From contig NZ_CP009528.1 in assembly GCF_000970025.1 (NCBI RefSeq), forward strand, positions 3,955,168 to 4,019,167: DNA of 64,000 nucleotides, given 5' to 3'. The first letter of the stretch is position 1. The number at the start of each line of letters is the position of its first letter. Below, one piece after another: positions 53,212 through 61,775 of this stretch. The position numbers were made by a program, and so were the translations under genes. Source of the stretch: Methanosarcina barkeri MS (GTDB lineage: Archaea > Halobacteriota > Methanosarcinia > Methanosarcinales > Methanosarcinaceae). The notes below the pieces were generated by a model. The model searched no databases, was not told the origin of the DNA, and saw only the letters and a program-made list of their open reading frames with translations.

Positions 53212-53607
53212 TTAACTCTCAAAAGGTACAAGGTACACACCATCTGCTCTTTTTTGCCCTTTTAACAGCTCACAATGCCTCATAATAGCAAACTGGTTCT
53301 CGGTTTCCAGAAGGGATATTTGAAACTTTTTTGCAATTTCTTCCTTTCTTGCTCCACCGCTGGAGACGATAAATTCATAGATGGCTTTTTGTAATTCAGT
53401 CAGACCCTCTGTACCTTCAAGCCCGGCTTCCTTCCGGAAGAATTTCTTGGAATAAGCTGCCCAGGGATCACAGACCTGAATTTTGTGGTGAGCTTCTATA
53501 AAACAATCTTCACAGAAAACCTTGCCTTCCTCTTCTATGCAATCTTCTTTTTCCAGTTCACATCCACAAATGTGGCATTTTACAGGATTAGTTATCTCGT
53601 CGGTCAA
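53212..53607 (-). CDS. Zinc-finger/HTH regulator-like protein (short paralogue)
   Basis: 131 residues. A treble-clef-like zinc finger (CHICGCELEKEDCIEEEGKVFCEDCFIEAHH) at 11-43 and a C-terminal winged helix (IYEFIVSSGGARKEEIAKKFQISLLETENQFAIMRHCELLKG). The same two parts in the same order form residues 70-198 of the 54008-54604 product, which has an extra N-terminal HTH. Likely a DNA-binding regulator with a metal or redox-sensing finger. It ends the group; the AhpD-like gene lies 17 bases upstream on the same strand. Confidence 0.7.
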   Translation of the reverse strand: MTDEITNPVKCHICGCELEKEDCIEEEGKVFCEDCFIEAHHKIQVCDPWAAYSKKFFRKEAGLEGTEGLTELQKAIYEFIVSSGGARKEEIAKKFQISLLETENQFAIMRHCELLKGQKRADGVYLVPFES

Positions 53608-53624
53608 TATTTCACCTCAGTTCT

Positions 53625-53954
53625 TTAAACATTCAATTCATCCAGAATTTTAAGAACCACCACAGATCCATACGCTACTGCAGGCCCACCAGCCATTACT
53701 ATGGCAGTACTGACAGCCTCAAGGATCTCCTCACGAGTTGCTCCCAAACGTACAGCTTCAGGAACATGCTTCCATAGACAGTATTCACAACGCAGAGATA
53801 CTGCAACTGCAACCATCATGAGTTCTTTTGTTCTGGCACTTAATGCTCCATCCTTAATAACTTCAGAATGGAGCCCAGAGAGTGCATCCATTACTTTTGG
53901 AAGTTGTTCAGCCATAACTTTTGTCTTTTCATTCATGTCAATTCTTTCTGTCAA
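53625..53954 (-). CDS. Carboxymuconolactone decarboxylase family (AhpD-like) protein
   Basis: 109 residues, all-helical AhpD fold. The redox cysteine is seen in VSLRCEYCLWKHVPEAVRLGATREEILEAVSTA, which is CxxC-H as in AhpD. It probably transfers electrons in peroxide or nitrosative stress defence, or acts as a thiol-disulfide relay. It lies between two related zinc-finger/HTH genes on the same strand (53 and 17 bases away), suggesting shared transcription and that the regulators respond to its redox state. Confidence 0.9.
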   Translation of the reverse strand: MTERIDMNEKTKVMAEQLPKVMDALSGLHSEVIKDGALSARTKELMMVAVAVSLRCEYCLWKHVPEAVRLGATREEILEAVSTAIVMAGGPAVAYGSVVVLKILDELNV

Positions 53955-54007
53955 GATTTCACTTCCTCAACAGAGATATTTTTATAGTAAGTTAATTTTA
54001 TAATAAG

Positions 54008-54604
54008 TTAAGAATCAAAAGGCACAATACAGATTTCATCTCCTATCTTCCGCCATTTCACAAGCTCACAGTGCCTTAATATTGCAAGCTGGTTCCTAGC
54101 TTCCTGGGGTGTAAGCCCAAAAAGTTTAGAGATTTTTTCAGGCGTAACCCCTCCTTCTACCTGTATAAATTTATAAAGTTCTTTTTGAATGTCTGTTAGA
54201 CCTTCTGTGCCTTCCAGACCATGATTTTTTCTAAAGAGTTTTTTAGAACGTACAGCCATAGGATCTGCAAACTTGATTCTCTGGTGCTCTTCCAGATAGC
54301 AGTCCTCACATATTGACTTTCCATTTTCTAGAATATACTCATTACCAGGAATTTCCTTCCCGCACACAGGACATGTTACAAAGTAGGAAATACTTTGATC
54401 GAGTTCCCGATTGCCAGATTTATTCGTTTTTACCAAGCCGTGAAACTCCAGATAACTAACAATTTCGTATACTGTTGACCTGGATAATCCATATCTTGCT
54501 TTTGCTTTTTTTATAACGTCTCGAACATGGAACCCGCAATCTATATGGGCTTCTTTTATGCATTCAATAATCCAGGTTTCTTCTTCGTCAAGTACAAGTT
54601 TCAT
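54008..54604 (-). CDS. HTH / zinc-finger / HTH regulator-like protein
   Basis: 198 residues. N-terminal winged helix (IIECIKEAHIDCGFHVRDVIKKAKARYGLSRSTVYEIVSYLEFHGLV, 13-60), then zinc finger (CPVCGKEIPGNEYILENGKSICEDCYLEEHQ, 74-104), then a second winged helix (LYKFIQVEGGVTPEKISKLFGLTPQEARNQLAILRHCELVK). Likely regulator of its own group; the finger may sense metal or redox. Upstream lies the divergent PadR gene with an array of palindromic half-sites between. I do not know a named family. Confidence 0.72.
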   Translation of the reverse strand: MKLVLDEEETWIIECIKEAHIDCGFHVRDVIKKAKARYGLSRSTVYEIVSYLEFHGLVKTNKSGNRELDQSISYFVTCPVCGKEIPGNEYILENGKSICEDCYLEEHQRIKFADPMAVRSKKLFRKNHGLEGTEGLTDIQKELYKFIQVEGGVTPEKISKLFGLTPQEARNQLAILRHCELVKWRKIGDEICIVPFDS

Positions 54605-55018
54605 CGAATTCTCCCGCCAGACAACAAAAACACGGGGTTTCAGACATTACAGAAGGTTTTAGACTTTCCCTTTTTACTAAGGCAAATCTTTGAATTTTAT
54701 TTTTCTTATAAAATATGTCTCTCTATATTAATAGAGATAATAGAATATTAAGTTATCGGTATCTATATATAGTTGATTTCTTTTCTTAAAAGAGAATAAC
54801 AGAATAGGAGAATAAAACTCAAGTTTAAAGCAGAAAGCATATATACAAAAACATCTTAGTGTAAGTTACACTTTGATGTAATTAATATCATGATGTAATT
54901 AGTATCTTAGTGTAATTAATATCTTAGTGTAATTAACACCTAGATATTGTCTGAATATAAATCGAACTGCTATAAAACTAAAATCTCCAATCCCCTAAAA
55001 AGAATCAAACGTGTTGTT
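54605..55018. other. Divergent promoter region with repeat operators
   Basis: Contains TATA-like CTATATATAG near 54765 for the minus-strand gene, the operator array (54858-54940) and TATA-like GAATATAAATCG near 54952 for the PadR gene. Confidence 0.6.
54858..54940 (+). promoter_or_regulatory. Palindrome and repeated half-sites upstream of the PadR gene
   Basis: AGTGTAA-G-TTACACT at 54858-54872 is a perfect palindrome. It is followed by four half-site-like copies of (GA/TA)GTGTAATTA at about 17-base spacing: GATGTAATTAATATC, GATGTAATTAGTATC, TTAGTGTAATTAATATC, TTAGTGTAATTAACACC. The layout suggests cooperative binding by PadR or by the zinc-finger regulator. Confidence 0.5.
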
Positions 55019-55354
55019 ATGCCCAGAAACACATACTTCCGTCATACACCTTCATTTATACTGCTCTTCCTGGCACAGAAATCCGCTTATGGAGCCCTTT
55101 TATTCAAGAGACTTGACAAAGAAATGCCTTTCAATCTGATAGATACTCCTGCGCTCTATAGGGCACTTAACGATCTGGAAAAAGAGGGAGCAGTTGAAGC
55201 ATACTGGGACACTTCAGAACCAGGCCCAGCAAAAAAATGGTATAAGATAACCCAAAAAGGAATCGAAAAGTTGGGTGAACTCAAGCAGGATATTGAAAGG
55301 AGAAAAAGAGACCTGGATTTTTTCCTGGAAACTTACGAAAAGTTACAAAACTGA
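55019..55354 (+). CDS. PadR family transcriptional regulator
   Basis: About 111 residues from ATG at 55019 (MPRNTYFRHTP); the open frame to 54947 is not supported. Winged helix with the PadR pattern: SAYGALLFKRL, PALYRALNDLEKEGAVEAYW and AKKWYKITQKG, then a C-terminal helix for dimerisation. Represses transport genes in response to small molecules. Followed directly by two half-permease genes in the same direction, so it most likely controls them. Confidence 0.9.
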   Translation: MPRNTYFRHTPSFILLFLAQKSAYGALLFKRLDKEMPFNLIDTPALYRALNDLEKEGAVEAYWDTSEPGPAKKWYKITQKGIEKLGELKQDIERRKRDLDFFLETYEKLQN

Positions 55355-55394
55355 AGCCCTGGAATTCCTGTAAATACAGAATGGAGGGGTTCTC

Positions 55395-55871
55395 CTGAAC
55401 AGTACATACTTTTATGCTTTAGCATTTATTTTCCTTACCGTTTCTTACTTGAAGGATAAGAAAAGAACAAAAATCGCTCTCCTGAAAGCCTGGAAATCTT
55501 TTTCAGGTATTCTCCCGGAAATCCTTTCAGTTATGATGTTTGCAGGAATTACCCTAGCAATCTTAAGTCCAGATATTATATCAAAGCTTATAGGCTCCAA
55601 TTCAGGCTTCTTCGGGGTAGTTCTCTCGCTAACAGCAGGATCCATTACAATGATTCCGGGTTTTGTTGCTTTTCCGCTTGGGGCTACCCTTCTTGATGCC
55701 GGAGCAGGATACGCACAGATTGCAGCCTTTGTTTCTTCCCTTATGGCAGTAGGAGTTGTAACCCTGCCTCTGGAGATCAAGTATTTCAGCAAACGTATGG
55801 CAATTCTGAGAAATGCATCTGCACTGGTAATATCTTTAGTCTTCACAATGGTGATCTGGAAGTTGATGTAA
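55395..55871 (+). CDS. Permease half, ArsP/DUF318-like (N-terminal half)
   Basis: About 158 residues if the CTG at 55395 is used; 140 from TTG at 55449. The longer version adds NSTYFYALAFIFLTVSYLKDKK, which is the normal N-terminal helix of the family, and GGAGGGG lies 5 bases before the CTG. No ATG is in frame. The core is KAWKSFSGILPEILSVM, ISKLIGSNSGFFGVVLSLTAGSITMIPGFVAFPLGATLLDAGAGYAQIAAF: the family motif with a conserved PGF. Likely one half of a two-subunit efflux permease with the next gene. Confidence 0.75.
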   Translation: MNSTYFYALAFIFLTVSYLKDKKRTKIALLKAWKSFSGILPEILSVMMFAGITLAILSPDIISKLIGSNSGFFGVVLSLTAGSITMIPGFVAFPLGATLLDAGAGYAQIAAFVSSLMAVGVVTLPLEIKYFSKRMAILRNASALVISLVFTMVIWKLM

Positions 55872-55873
55872 TA

Positions 55874-56542
55874 ATGAACACTGACATCAATGCTGACAGT
55901 ATGAACACCGGTCTCGAAAACCCGAATATGAAATCCATACGTTCCAGCATGAACTCAGGGAGGCTAACTGCCAGATCAGAAAATAGGAGTATAAAAACGA
56001 GAGCATTTGCCGTAGTAAAAAAATTCAGGTTTGTAATAGTCTTTGCTTTTGTTATAATAGCCTTATACTTTACAGACAAAACTGAAGGCATAAAGGCCTT
56101 CAATATATCCTTATCAAATATGAAGGAAATGCTCGGCCTGATTCCTCCTATTTTCGTCCTCATGGGCTTGCTGGATGCCTGGGTTCCTAAAGAGACTTTT
56201 ATTAGGTATATGGGGGAAGCTTCGGGACTTAAAGGAGTGCTTACAGCTCTATTTCTGGGTTCTGCTGCCGCTGGTCCCCTTTATATTGCCTTTCCCATTG
56301 CAATGCTCCTTATAAAGAAAAAGGCAAAACTGGCGTATGTTTTGTTTTTCCTGGGAGTATGGTCCACTGCAAAACTTCCCCTTTTATTGTATGAGATTTC
56401 ATATATGGGAGCCAGGTTCACGGCAATTCGGATAGCAGTATGCGTTCCACTATTTCTTCTCTTTTCTCTTATAATCGAAAAAACATTCTCAGCAGAAGAA
56501 AAAGAATCTCTTGGTAGGAAAGCTGAATCCGAATTTTCCTGA
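55874..56542 (+). CDS. Permease half, ArsP/DUF318-like (C-terminal half)
   Basis: 222 residues with a hydrophilic N-terminus of 45 residues, then about five helices. LIPPIFVLMGLLDAWVPKETFIRYMGEASGLKGVLTALFLGSAAAGPLYIAFPIAMLLIKK is the permease repeat of the ArsP/YraQ-like family. Starts two bases after the stop of the previous gene. With the first half it would form an efflux pump; arsenic organics or other metal species are possible substrates, but this is inference from family only. Confidence 0.8.
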   Translation: MNTDINADSMNTGLENPNMKSIRSSMNSGRLTARSENRSIKTRAFAVVKKFRFVIVFAFVIIALYFTDKTEGIKAFNISLSNMKEMLGLIPPIFVLMGLLDAWVPKETFIRYMGEASGLKGVLTALFLGSAAAGPLYIAFPIAMLLIKKKAKLAYVLFFLGVWSTAKLPLLLYEISYMGARFTAIRIAVCVPLFLLFSLIIEKTFSAEEKESLGRKAESEFS

Positions 56543-56553
56543 AAGATTCTAAT

Positions 56554-56883
56554 TCAAACCCTGCAATCGCACCCTCTTTCTTTAAGGAGCCGGACCTGTT
56601 CTTCATAAGAATCCACAAACTCGTCCTGAACAGCTTTTCCTGTCGCAAGGGCAGGGTCAAGAGGAGTGTGGTGTTTGTAACCTCGTCTTGTCATTTCCTC
56701 GACCAGAGCTTCATGCCTCAGGTAGAGCGCTTTGAGCTTTCCCCTCCAGCGCATGGTCTCTGGATGGTGTGCATAGGCTTTCTTGTTATTGGTAATTATA
56801 GACCAGAGAGCATGTAACTCACGGTGTTCCCCTAGAAGATGCTGCCTGCACATCTTCTCAGGAGGTATGTCCCAGATTCTCAT
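56554..56883 (-). CDS. Pyrimidine dimer DNA glycosylase/endonuclease V-like protein
   Basis: About 109 residues from MRIWDIPPEK (56883), since family members start this way; the frame to 56943 has no support. T4 endonuclease V fold: MCRQHLLGEHRELHALWSII (the conserved H-L-x-x-E-H-R-E-L-H), RWRGKLKALYLRHEALVEEMTRRGYKHHTPLDP. Cleaves the glycosyl bond at UV-induced cyclobutane dimers and nicks the strand. Lies near the photolyase gene (59504), so two pathways for UV damage are in one neighbourhood. Confidence 0.82.
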   Translation of the reverse strand: MRIWDIPPEKMCRQHLLGEHRELHALWSIITNNKKAYAHHPETMRWRGKLKALYLRHEALVEEMTRRGYKHHTPLDPALATGKAVQDEFVDSYEEQVRLLKERGCDCRV

Positions 56884-57020
56884 AAGATGAATTCCTGGCA
56901 CATCTAAGAAAGGTTTATCGGAGAAGAAGAGTTTACTTAACACGAAAATTAATACCTATGTTCTATGTCTGATTCTTTATTCTTATACATATTTACATAC
57001 TATTTGAGAAAACATAGTCC

Positions 57021-58142
57021 ATGAGACAGGGCACACTCTGGTTTTCTGGAATTTTTCTACTAGTTGTTATATACTTTTTATCCGCTCCTGCGCTTGCCCA
57101 CGTGCCAGTATTCGGAGGGGGAGGAAAAAGTCCTGAAACAGCAATCCATATTGAAGACCCTTCGAAATCAAGGGTGCTTTATGGAGAGCTTGTTTCTGGA
57201 GATCTTCGGTATTACAGTTTTAATGTAGAAAAAGGAGAAAGAATTGTACTCGGACTCACTATTCCCGTTGAAGATGGAAATAAGGGTTTTATCCCAAGCC
57301 TGATTCTTATCGGGCCGGGACTTACGGAAGAAGGAAAAGTACCCGAAAAATTGAAAATGCCCGAAGGGTATGGGGCAAAAGTGCTTTCCTACAGCTTGCC
57401 CGAGAGCCCTGTATACGAAGGGTTTACCCCAAGTGCCTTTTACTCACTTGTTAAGCTCGATATCAAAGCTCCGGAAAGTGGAACATATTGCGTTGCAGTA
57501 GGTGCAATACAGGAAGCAGGTTCGAGAAAAGGAGAAGATACAATAGATGGAGCAAGTTCGAGAAAAGGAGAAGACACAATAGATGAAAAAAGTCTGCAGG
57601 AAAGAGAAATCTCAAGAGAAGGAAATTATGGGTTAATTCTAGGATACAAAGAAACTTTTACCTTGAAGGAATGGATATCCATACCCTTGAACCAGATAAA
57701 GATTTACCGCTGGGAGGGCCAGGGACTGTTTTTGATTTTTACTCCACTTGTGCTAATTCTTGCAGTCGGGCTTCTAGCAATTTTCTTAAAAAGAGAAACT
57801 GTAGCCGGGTTCAGTACTGCATGCATCTCAGGAATACTTGCGGGCCTCTTCTTTCTTGGCACAGGAATGTCATACATATTCCAGATGATGATCTCACTGA
57901 GTAAAAGTTCATTTTCCTCAGAAGTAGTTATTACTTTCATTTTAATTTTTGTCAGTGTAGGCATTGGAGTTATTGCAATAGCCTTAAGCCTCAAAGATGA
58001 AAGTTACGGCACTGGGTCCGCAAGAAAACGGCTTTACTTCTCTGTCCTGGGAATAGCTGGGCTTTTGTTCTGGGCAGGATTGTTTATAGGACCTTTTCTG
58101 GCATTTGAAGCTGCATTGTTGCCCTGGAGGCATAAAGGATAA
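57021..58142 (+). CDS. Membrane protein with exported N-terminal domain
   Basis: 373 residues. Signal peptide (2-27, WFSGIFLLVVIYFLSAPALAHVPVFGGG), a beta-rich exported domain (about 30-210), then four helices (FLIFTPLVLILAVGLLAIFL, TACISGILAGLFFLG, VVITFILIFVSVGIGVIAIA, LYFSVLGIAGLLFWAGLFIG). The middle contains a direct duplication GSRKGEDTID / SSRKGEDTID (57522-57580). I do not recognise the family; its neighbours do not help. Homology to surface-anchored sensor domains is possible. Confidence 0.65.
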   Translation: MRQGTLWFSGIFLLVVIYFLSAPALAHVPVFGGGGKSPETAIHIEDPSKSRVLYGELVSGDLRYYSFNVEKGERIVLGLTIPVEDGNKGFIPSLILIGPGLTEEGKVPEKLKMPEGYGAKVLSYSLPESPVYEGFTPSAFYSLVKLDIKAPESGTYCVAVGAIQEAGSRKGEDTIDGASSRKGEDTIDEKSLQEREISREGNYGLILGYKETFTLKEWISIPLNQIKIYRWEGQGLFLIFTPLVLILAVGLLAIFLKRETVAGFSTACISGILAGLFFLGTGMSYIFQMMISLSKSSFSSEVVITFILIFVSVGIGVIAIALSLKDESYGTGSARKRLYFSVLGIAGLLFWAGLFIGPFLAFEAALLPWRHKG

Positions 58143-58365
58143 GGTTTAAACTCGAGAAAAGAATGATTATTTAATAAGTCTAGCCCAAAAGCCACTTTAC
58201 TCTTAAAATCAGTAAAAATGAAGATAAAAAATAAGAATAAAATTTTTGAAAGGAATAAAAATAACCCCTTATCTTAATAACATATCCAGCCTTCTGAAAA
58301 AACATCGCTGGTTAAGGTCTCTTTCACAGTATTACACCGCAAAGGAGCTTTTTCAATTTTTTAAT

Positions 58366-58608
58366 TTAGTGGTGTACCGGAGCCTCACGAGCTTGATACG
58401 TATCAGCTCTTGTAGCGAAATAAATCGTATAAAGTGCCGCAAGCCCGACAATTATGTACACAATTCTCGAAAGTGTACTTCCTGCCCCGAAGATATAATC
58501 TACAAGGTTAAAGTCGAAGAGACCTACAAGCCCCCAGTTTAATCCGCCCACTATAACAAGTATAAGTGCGAGCAAATCTACTGGATTTCTTACTGCCATA
58601 GATACCAC
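58366..58608 (-). CDS. DUF378 family membrane protein
   Basis: 80 residues. DUF378: NPVDLLALILVIVGGLNWGLVGLFDFNLVDYIFGAGSTLSRIVYIIVGLAALYTIYF, two helices with the conserved GGLNWGLVGLF. Small membrane protein of unknown function. GGGAGTGG lies 7 bases before ATG. Confidence 0.92.
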   Translation of the reverse strand: MVSMAVRNPVDLLALILVIVGGLNWGLVGLFDFNLVDYIFGAGSTLSRIVYIIVGLAALYTIYFATRADTYQAREAPVHH

Positions 58609-58749
58609 TCCCTTTTTGCGTTATTTCCTATATTATATAGCCAGGAGAAATATAAAAACTCCCATATTAAAATCCGATGTACTTGTATTTATATGTGACT
58701 AATATAAAAATTAGAGTTTTTTAAATAAAAAAGATAGAAGAGAAGGAAT

Positions 58750-58815
58750 TTAATTTAATGTAATTTAATTTAATATAATTTAATTTAATGTAATTTAAGT
58801 TAAGTTAAGTTAATT
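58750..58815. repeat. TAATTTAATT microsatellite
   Basis: Units of 5-10 bases (TTTAATTTAATG, TTAAGTTAAG), non-coding. Confidence 0.8.
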
Positions 58816-58879
58816 AAAACCTTGTCCTCAAGCCCAGGTTAAAGAATCAACTCCTTCATGAAAGTCACACTGGCAAGTA

Positions 58880-59206
58880 TCAGAGTGCACCAAATAAACC
58901 AGATACTAAATATATAGAGATTACATAAAAAATTAAGTTTATGAATATTTTACCAGCCTTGTAGTCAGAAATAGCTTGATACTCGTTTTCATATAGCTCA
59001 ACGTATAACCTGTACTTTATTGATTTTCGATTCCAATTATCAATTAATATGCAAAATGCTCCTACTAACAGAATAAAAAAGCTATCTTTTGTTGCTAAAT
59101 TAACAACAGCTGGATAACTTTTTATTATTAAGAAAGTAAGGATAATGCCGTCAAAACCTATGAAATACTTATAATAATTATCCAGAGAAAAGTAATGCTG
59201 ATTCAT
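58880..59206 (-). CDS. Small hypothetical membrane protein
   Basis: 108 residues. Three to four hydrophobic stretches (YFIGFDGIILTFLII, SFFILLVGAFCILID, IFINLIFYVISIYLVSGLF). GGTG lies 7 bases before ATG. Composition is AT-rich and the family is not recognised. Resembles small proteins of unknown role found singly in accessory regions. Confidence 0.6.
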   Translation of the reverse strand: MNQHYFSLDNYYKYFIGFDGIILTFLIIKSYPAVVNLATKDSFFILLVGAFCILIDNWNRKSIKYRLYVELYENEYQAISDYKAGKIFINLIFYVISIYLVSGLFGAL

Positions 59207-59289
59207 GCTTGTACACCGTATAAATTCATTTAATAAAATAAAAACATCAGGATAAATATTAACTTAATGCTTTAATGCCAATTATGTTT

Positions 59290-59374
59290 ACCTCCTGATT
59301 GGGAGGTTTGAAGGCCAGCCTATATAAAGAAACAGATTCATTTTAAGCTCTGCTTCTGGAAGCAGGCGAAGCAG
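59290..59374. other. Hairpins between the membrane protein and photolyase genes
   Basis: Two perfect stems: ACCTCC-N6-GGAGGT (59290-59307) and CTGCTTC-N11-GAAGCAG (59350-59374). They lie 130-215 bases beyond the photolyase stop and upstream of the small membrane protein gene; either could act as terminator or be an RNA element. Confidence 0.4.
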
Positions 59375-59503
59375 TTCAATCATAGAGGAAAAATGTAACT
59401 CTAAGTTCCAGTAAGCTTGTATACCTATCGATAAAAATTAAAATCTCAACATACAACGTAAACAAAAAAGTGGCATAAGTTATTTAGATAAAATTGAGGA
59501 TTT

Positions 59504-60892
59504 CTACAAAGCTGAATATTTTTCAATATATGATTTAACGTCGAACTTTCTATTACTACCCTCATAACTCATGTATCTTATTTTTCCAAAAATTTCCCTT
59601 TCCTTCCAGGCGCGGTCATGAACTCCCCCGATACTCCAGGCAATTCCTGCATATCCATTCGGGTCTCGTCCGTCCAATTCGTATTTATCATTTAGGTAGA
59701 TTGCAGTCTCGAGGGCTTTTTCGGGCGATTCACTCCATTCGAGAATCTTCTTTGCCCAGTACATCCGCATATAGCTGTGCATTTTCCCTCTACTAAGAAG
59801 TTCTATCTGGCTGGCGTTCCAGAGAGGATCGTATGTCCTTCCTGTTTCCAGTTCTTCCAATGTAAAGACATGACTTTTTTGATCATGCCTGTGAGAATTA
59901 AGGGTTTTCTTTGCCCATTCAGGAAAGCCATCAAAACTATCATAAAAAGGATTATAATAGCAGAAATTATCGGCAAGCTCTTTACGCACAAGGAGCTCAT
60001 CGAGAAATACTCTTTTTGATTTCAAGTCAGCTTTTGCTTTTTCTACTTTGAGAGCTACCCTTTGAGCCGAGATCTGTCCAAAATGCAGATAAGGAGAGAG
60101 ATTGGATAAGGCATCTTTAGTTGGGTCATTTCGCAGGGTGGAGTAAGAGTCAAGTTTATTAGTGAGAAATTCAGCCATAACTTTTCGTGCAGCTGTTTCT
60201 CCAGCTTCGAAAAGCGCGATATCAGGTAAGAAACCGGCTTTTTCTTTAAGAAACTCCCCTGGAAGACGAGTTTCAAATCCACTTTTTTGAACTTCTGAAA
60301 ACGTTTCAGATTTTCCGGATATCATGACGATTTCAGGAAATTCGAGATTTGCTTCAAGCTCAGGATACTCCGTAAGGAATTCAGGAAGGAGCTTTAAGAG
60401 CTTAGGACGGAAAGTATGGGCAGCATATTCCTGCTTTTTAGAAGCTTCCCAGCAGGGAACTACGTTATGAGCATCCACCTCAAAGAAGGGTACCTTAATG
60501 CCTGATGCGACTTTTTTTGTCCATGTCCTCTTAATCCTAAGTGGACTAAAATCAGTAACAAGAGTTCCAATCTCATGTTTCTCAATAAAATATGGAATTT
60601 CTTCTTCAGGGTCTCCTCGAAGGAAAAAGAATGGAATTTTTTTCCTTGCAAGGGTAGCTTCAACTTCCTGCAGCCCTCTGAGCATAAACTCATATTGTCT
60701 TCTTATAGCTTCCAGAAATCCATCTACCAGACAAAAGACCACAAAAAAAGGCACATCGGCTTCCAACGCTATTTTTCGGGCAAAAAGAAGAGCCCAGTTG
60801 TCCTCAACCCTCTGGTCACGGCTCATCCAATAAGCAACCGGTCCTTTGCCTGGTTTCCCGGATAGAATAGTCCGAATACGTTTAGGGTTCAT
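59504..60892 (-). CDS. phr: Class II CPD photolyase
   Basis: About 462 residues from [33 protein letters not shown], the start seen in the M. mazei enzyme of known structure; the frame to 60961 has no ribosome site. FAD domain motifs: [101 protein letters not shown]. Uses light to split cyclobutane pyrimidine dimers. Cytosolic. Single gene. Confidence 0.95.
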   Translation of the reverse strand: MNPKRIRTILSGKPGKGPVAYWMSRDQRVEDNWALLFARKIALEADVPFFVVFCLVDGFLEAIRRQYEFMLRGLQEVEATLARKKIPFFFLRGDPEEEIPYFIEKHEIGTLVTDFSPLRIKRTWTKKVASGIKVPFFEVDAHNVVPCWEASKKQEYAAHTFRPKLLKLLPEFLTEYPELEANLEFPEIVMISGKSETFSEVQKSGFETRLPGEFLKEKAGFLPDIALFEAGETAARKVMAEFLTNKLDSYSTLRNDPTKDALSNLSPYLHFGQISAQRVALKVEKAKADLKSKRVFLDELLVRKELADNFCYYNPFYDSFDGFPEWAKKTLNSHRHDQKSHVFTLEELETGRTYDPLWNASQIELLSRGKMHSYMRMYWAKKILEWSESPEKALETAIYLNDKYELDGRDPNGYAGIAWSIGGVHDRAWKEREIFGKIRYMSYEGSNRKFDVKSYIEKYSAL

Positions 60893-61032
60893 TAATGGTT
60901 TTTGGGATCCAGAATATATAGAGCTAACATAAGGAATAAAAAGAAAGATCGTGTTAGACAAAGATCCTCAATCAATTTAAACAGGAGTTTTAGAAAAAAT
61001 ATAAAGTGGTGATTACAATATTTTAAAAATTT

Positions 61033-61773
61033 TTAAAACTCAAAAACCTGCCCATCGTATCCAAGAGGTAAAAATAAGGATTCGATATGATGAGGACGAA
61101 ATAAATGACTGAGATGGATCAAAGCTATTTTTTTTGCATTGAGCTGCTCTGCAAGTGCCATAGCCTCTTCTGAGTTCATGTGTTTTTTGATATGGATATT
61201 AGGTGGCACTATAGCATCTGCAATAAGAAGATCCGGATTTTTCAGAAGTTCCAGGCTGGCTTCGGGAATTTCTGAGTTTGTATCTCCTGTAATCACTACT
61301 TTTTTATCGCCTTCACGGATTATAACCCCTGTAGGAACTTCTACAGGAGGGTGGTTGACCTTAAAAAGAGTGAATTGCAGCCCGATTAGCTCGAAGGGCT
61401 CATAGAGCTTCACATAATGATACCTGGGTTTCAGGAAGTAAACGAACCGATTTATGTATTCAATATTTTCCTGAACCCCATAAACATCAACCTTATTTTG
61501 AACTCTGTAGAACTCTCCAAATCCGGAGTAATGGTCATAATGTCCATGCGTCCAGATTACCCCATCTACACAAGACAGGTTTTGTTTGAGAAATTGTTGC
61601 CTTAGATCAGGGCTGGTGTCAATGAGGATCTTGCCCTTATCGGACTCTACAAGGATAGAAAAACGAAGACGCTGACTTTTTCCACCTTTTCGGGCGTCTT
61701 CGCAGGCAGGGCAATTACATCCAATTTTAGGAGTCCCGACAGCATCGCCGGTCCCAAGAAGTGTTAGCCTCAT
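61033..61773 (-). CDS. MBL-fold metallo-hydrolase (PhnP-like)
   Basis: 246 residues. Starts LTLLGTGDAVGTPKIGCNCPACEDARK, the PhnP-like cysteine pair, and has the zinc motif HGHYDHYSGFGEF, HxxxxxxH in NHPPVEVPTG, ITGDTNSE and the last H in LIHLSHLFRPHH. Likely a phosphodiesterase on cyclic phosphates or nucleotides; substrate unknown. The start lies two bases after the stop of the AAA ATPase, so both are on one mRNA. Confidence 0.88.
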   Translation of the reverse strand: MRLTLLGTGDAVGTPKIGCNCPACEDARKGGKSQRLRFSILVESDKGKILIDTSPDLRQQFLKQNLSCVDGVIWTHGHYDHYSGFGEFYRVQNKVDVYGVQENIEYINRFVYFLKPRYHYVKLYEPFELIGLQFTLFKVNHPPVEVPTGVIIREGDKKVVITGDTNSEIPEASLELLKNPDLLIADAIVPPNIHIKKHMNSEEAMALAEQLNAKKIALIHLSHLFRPHHIESLFLPLGYDGQVFEF

Positions 61774-61775
61774 TT

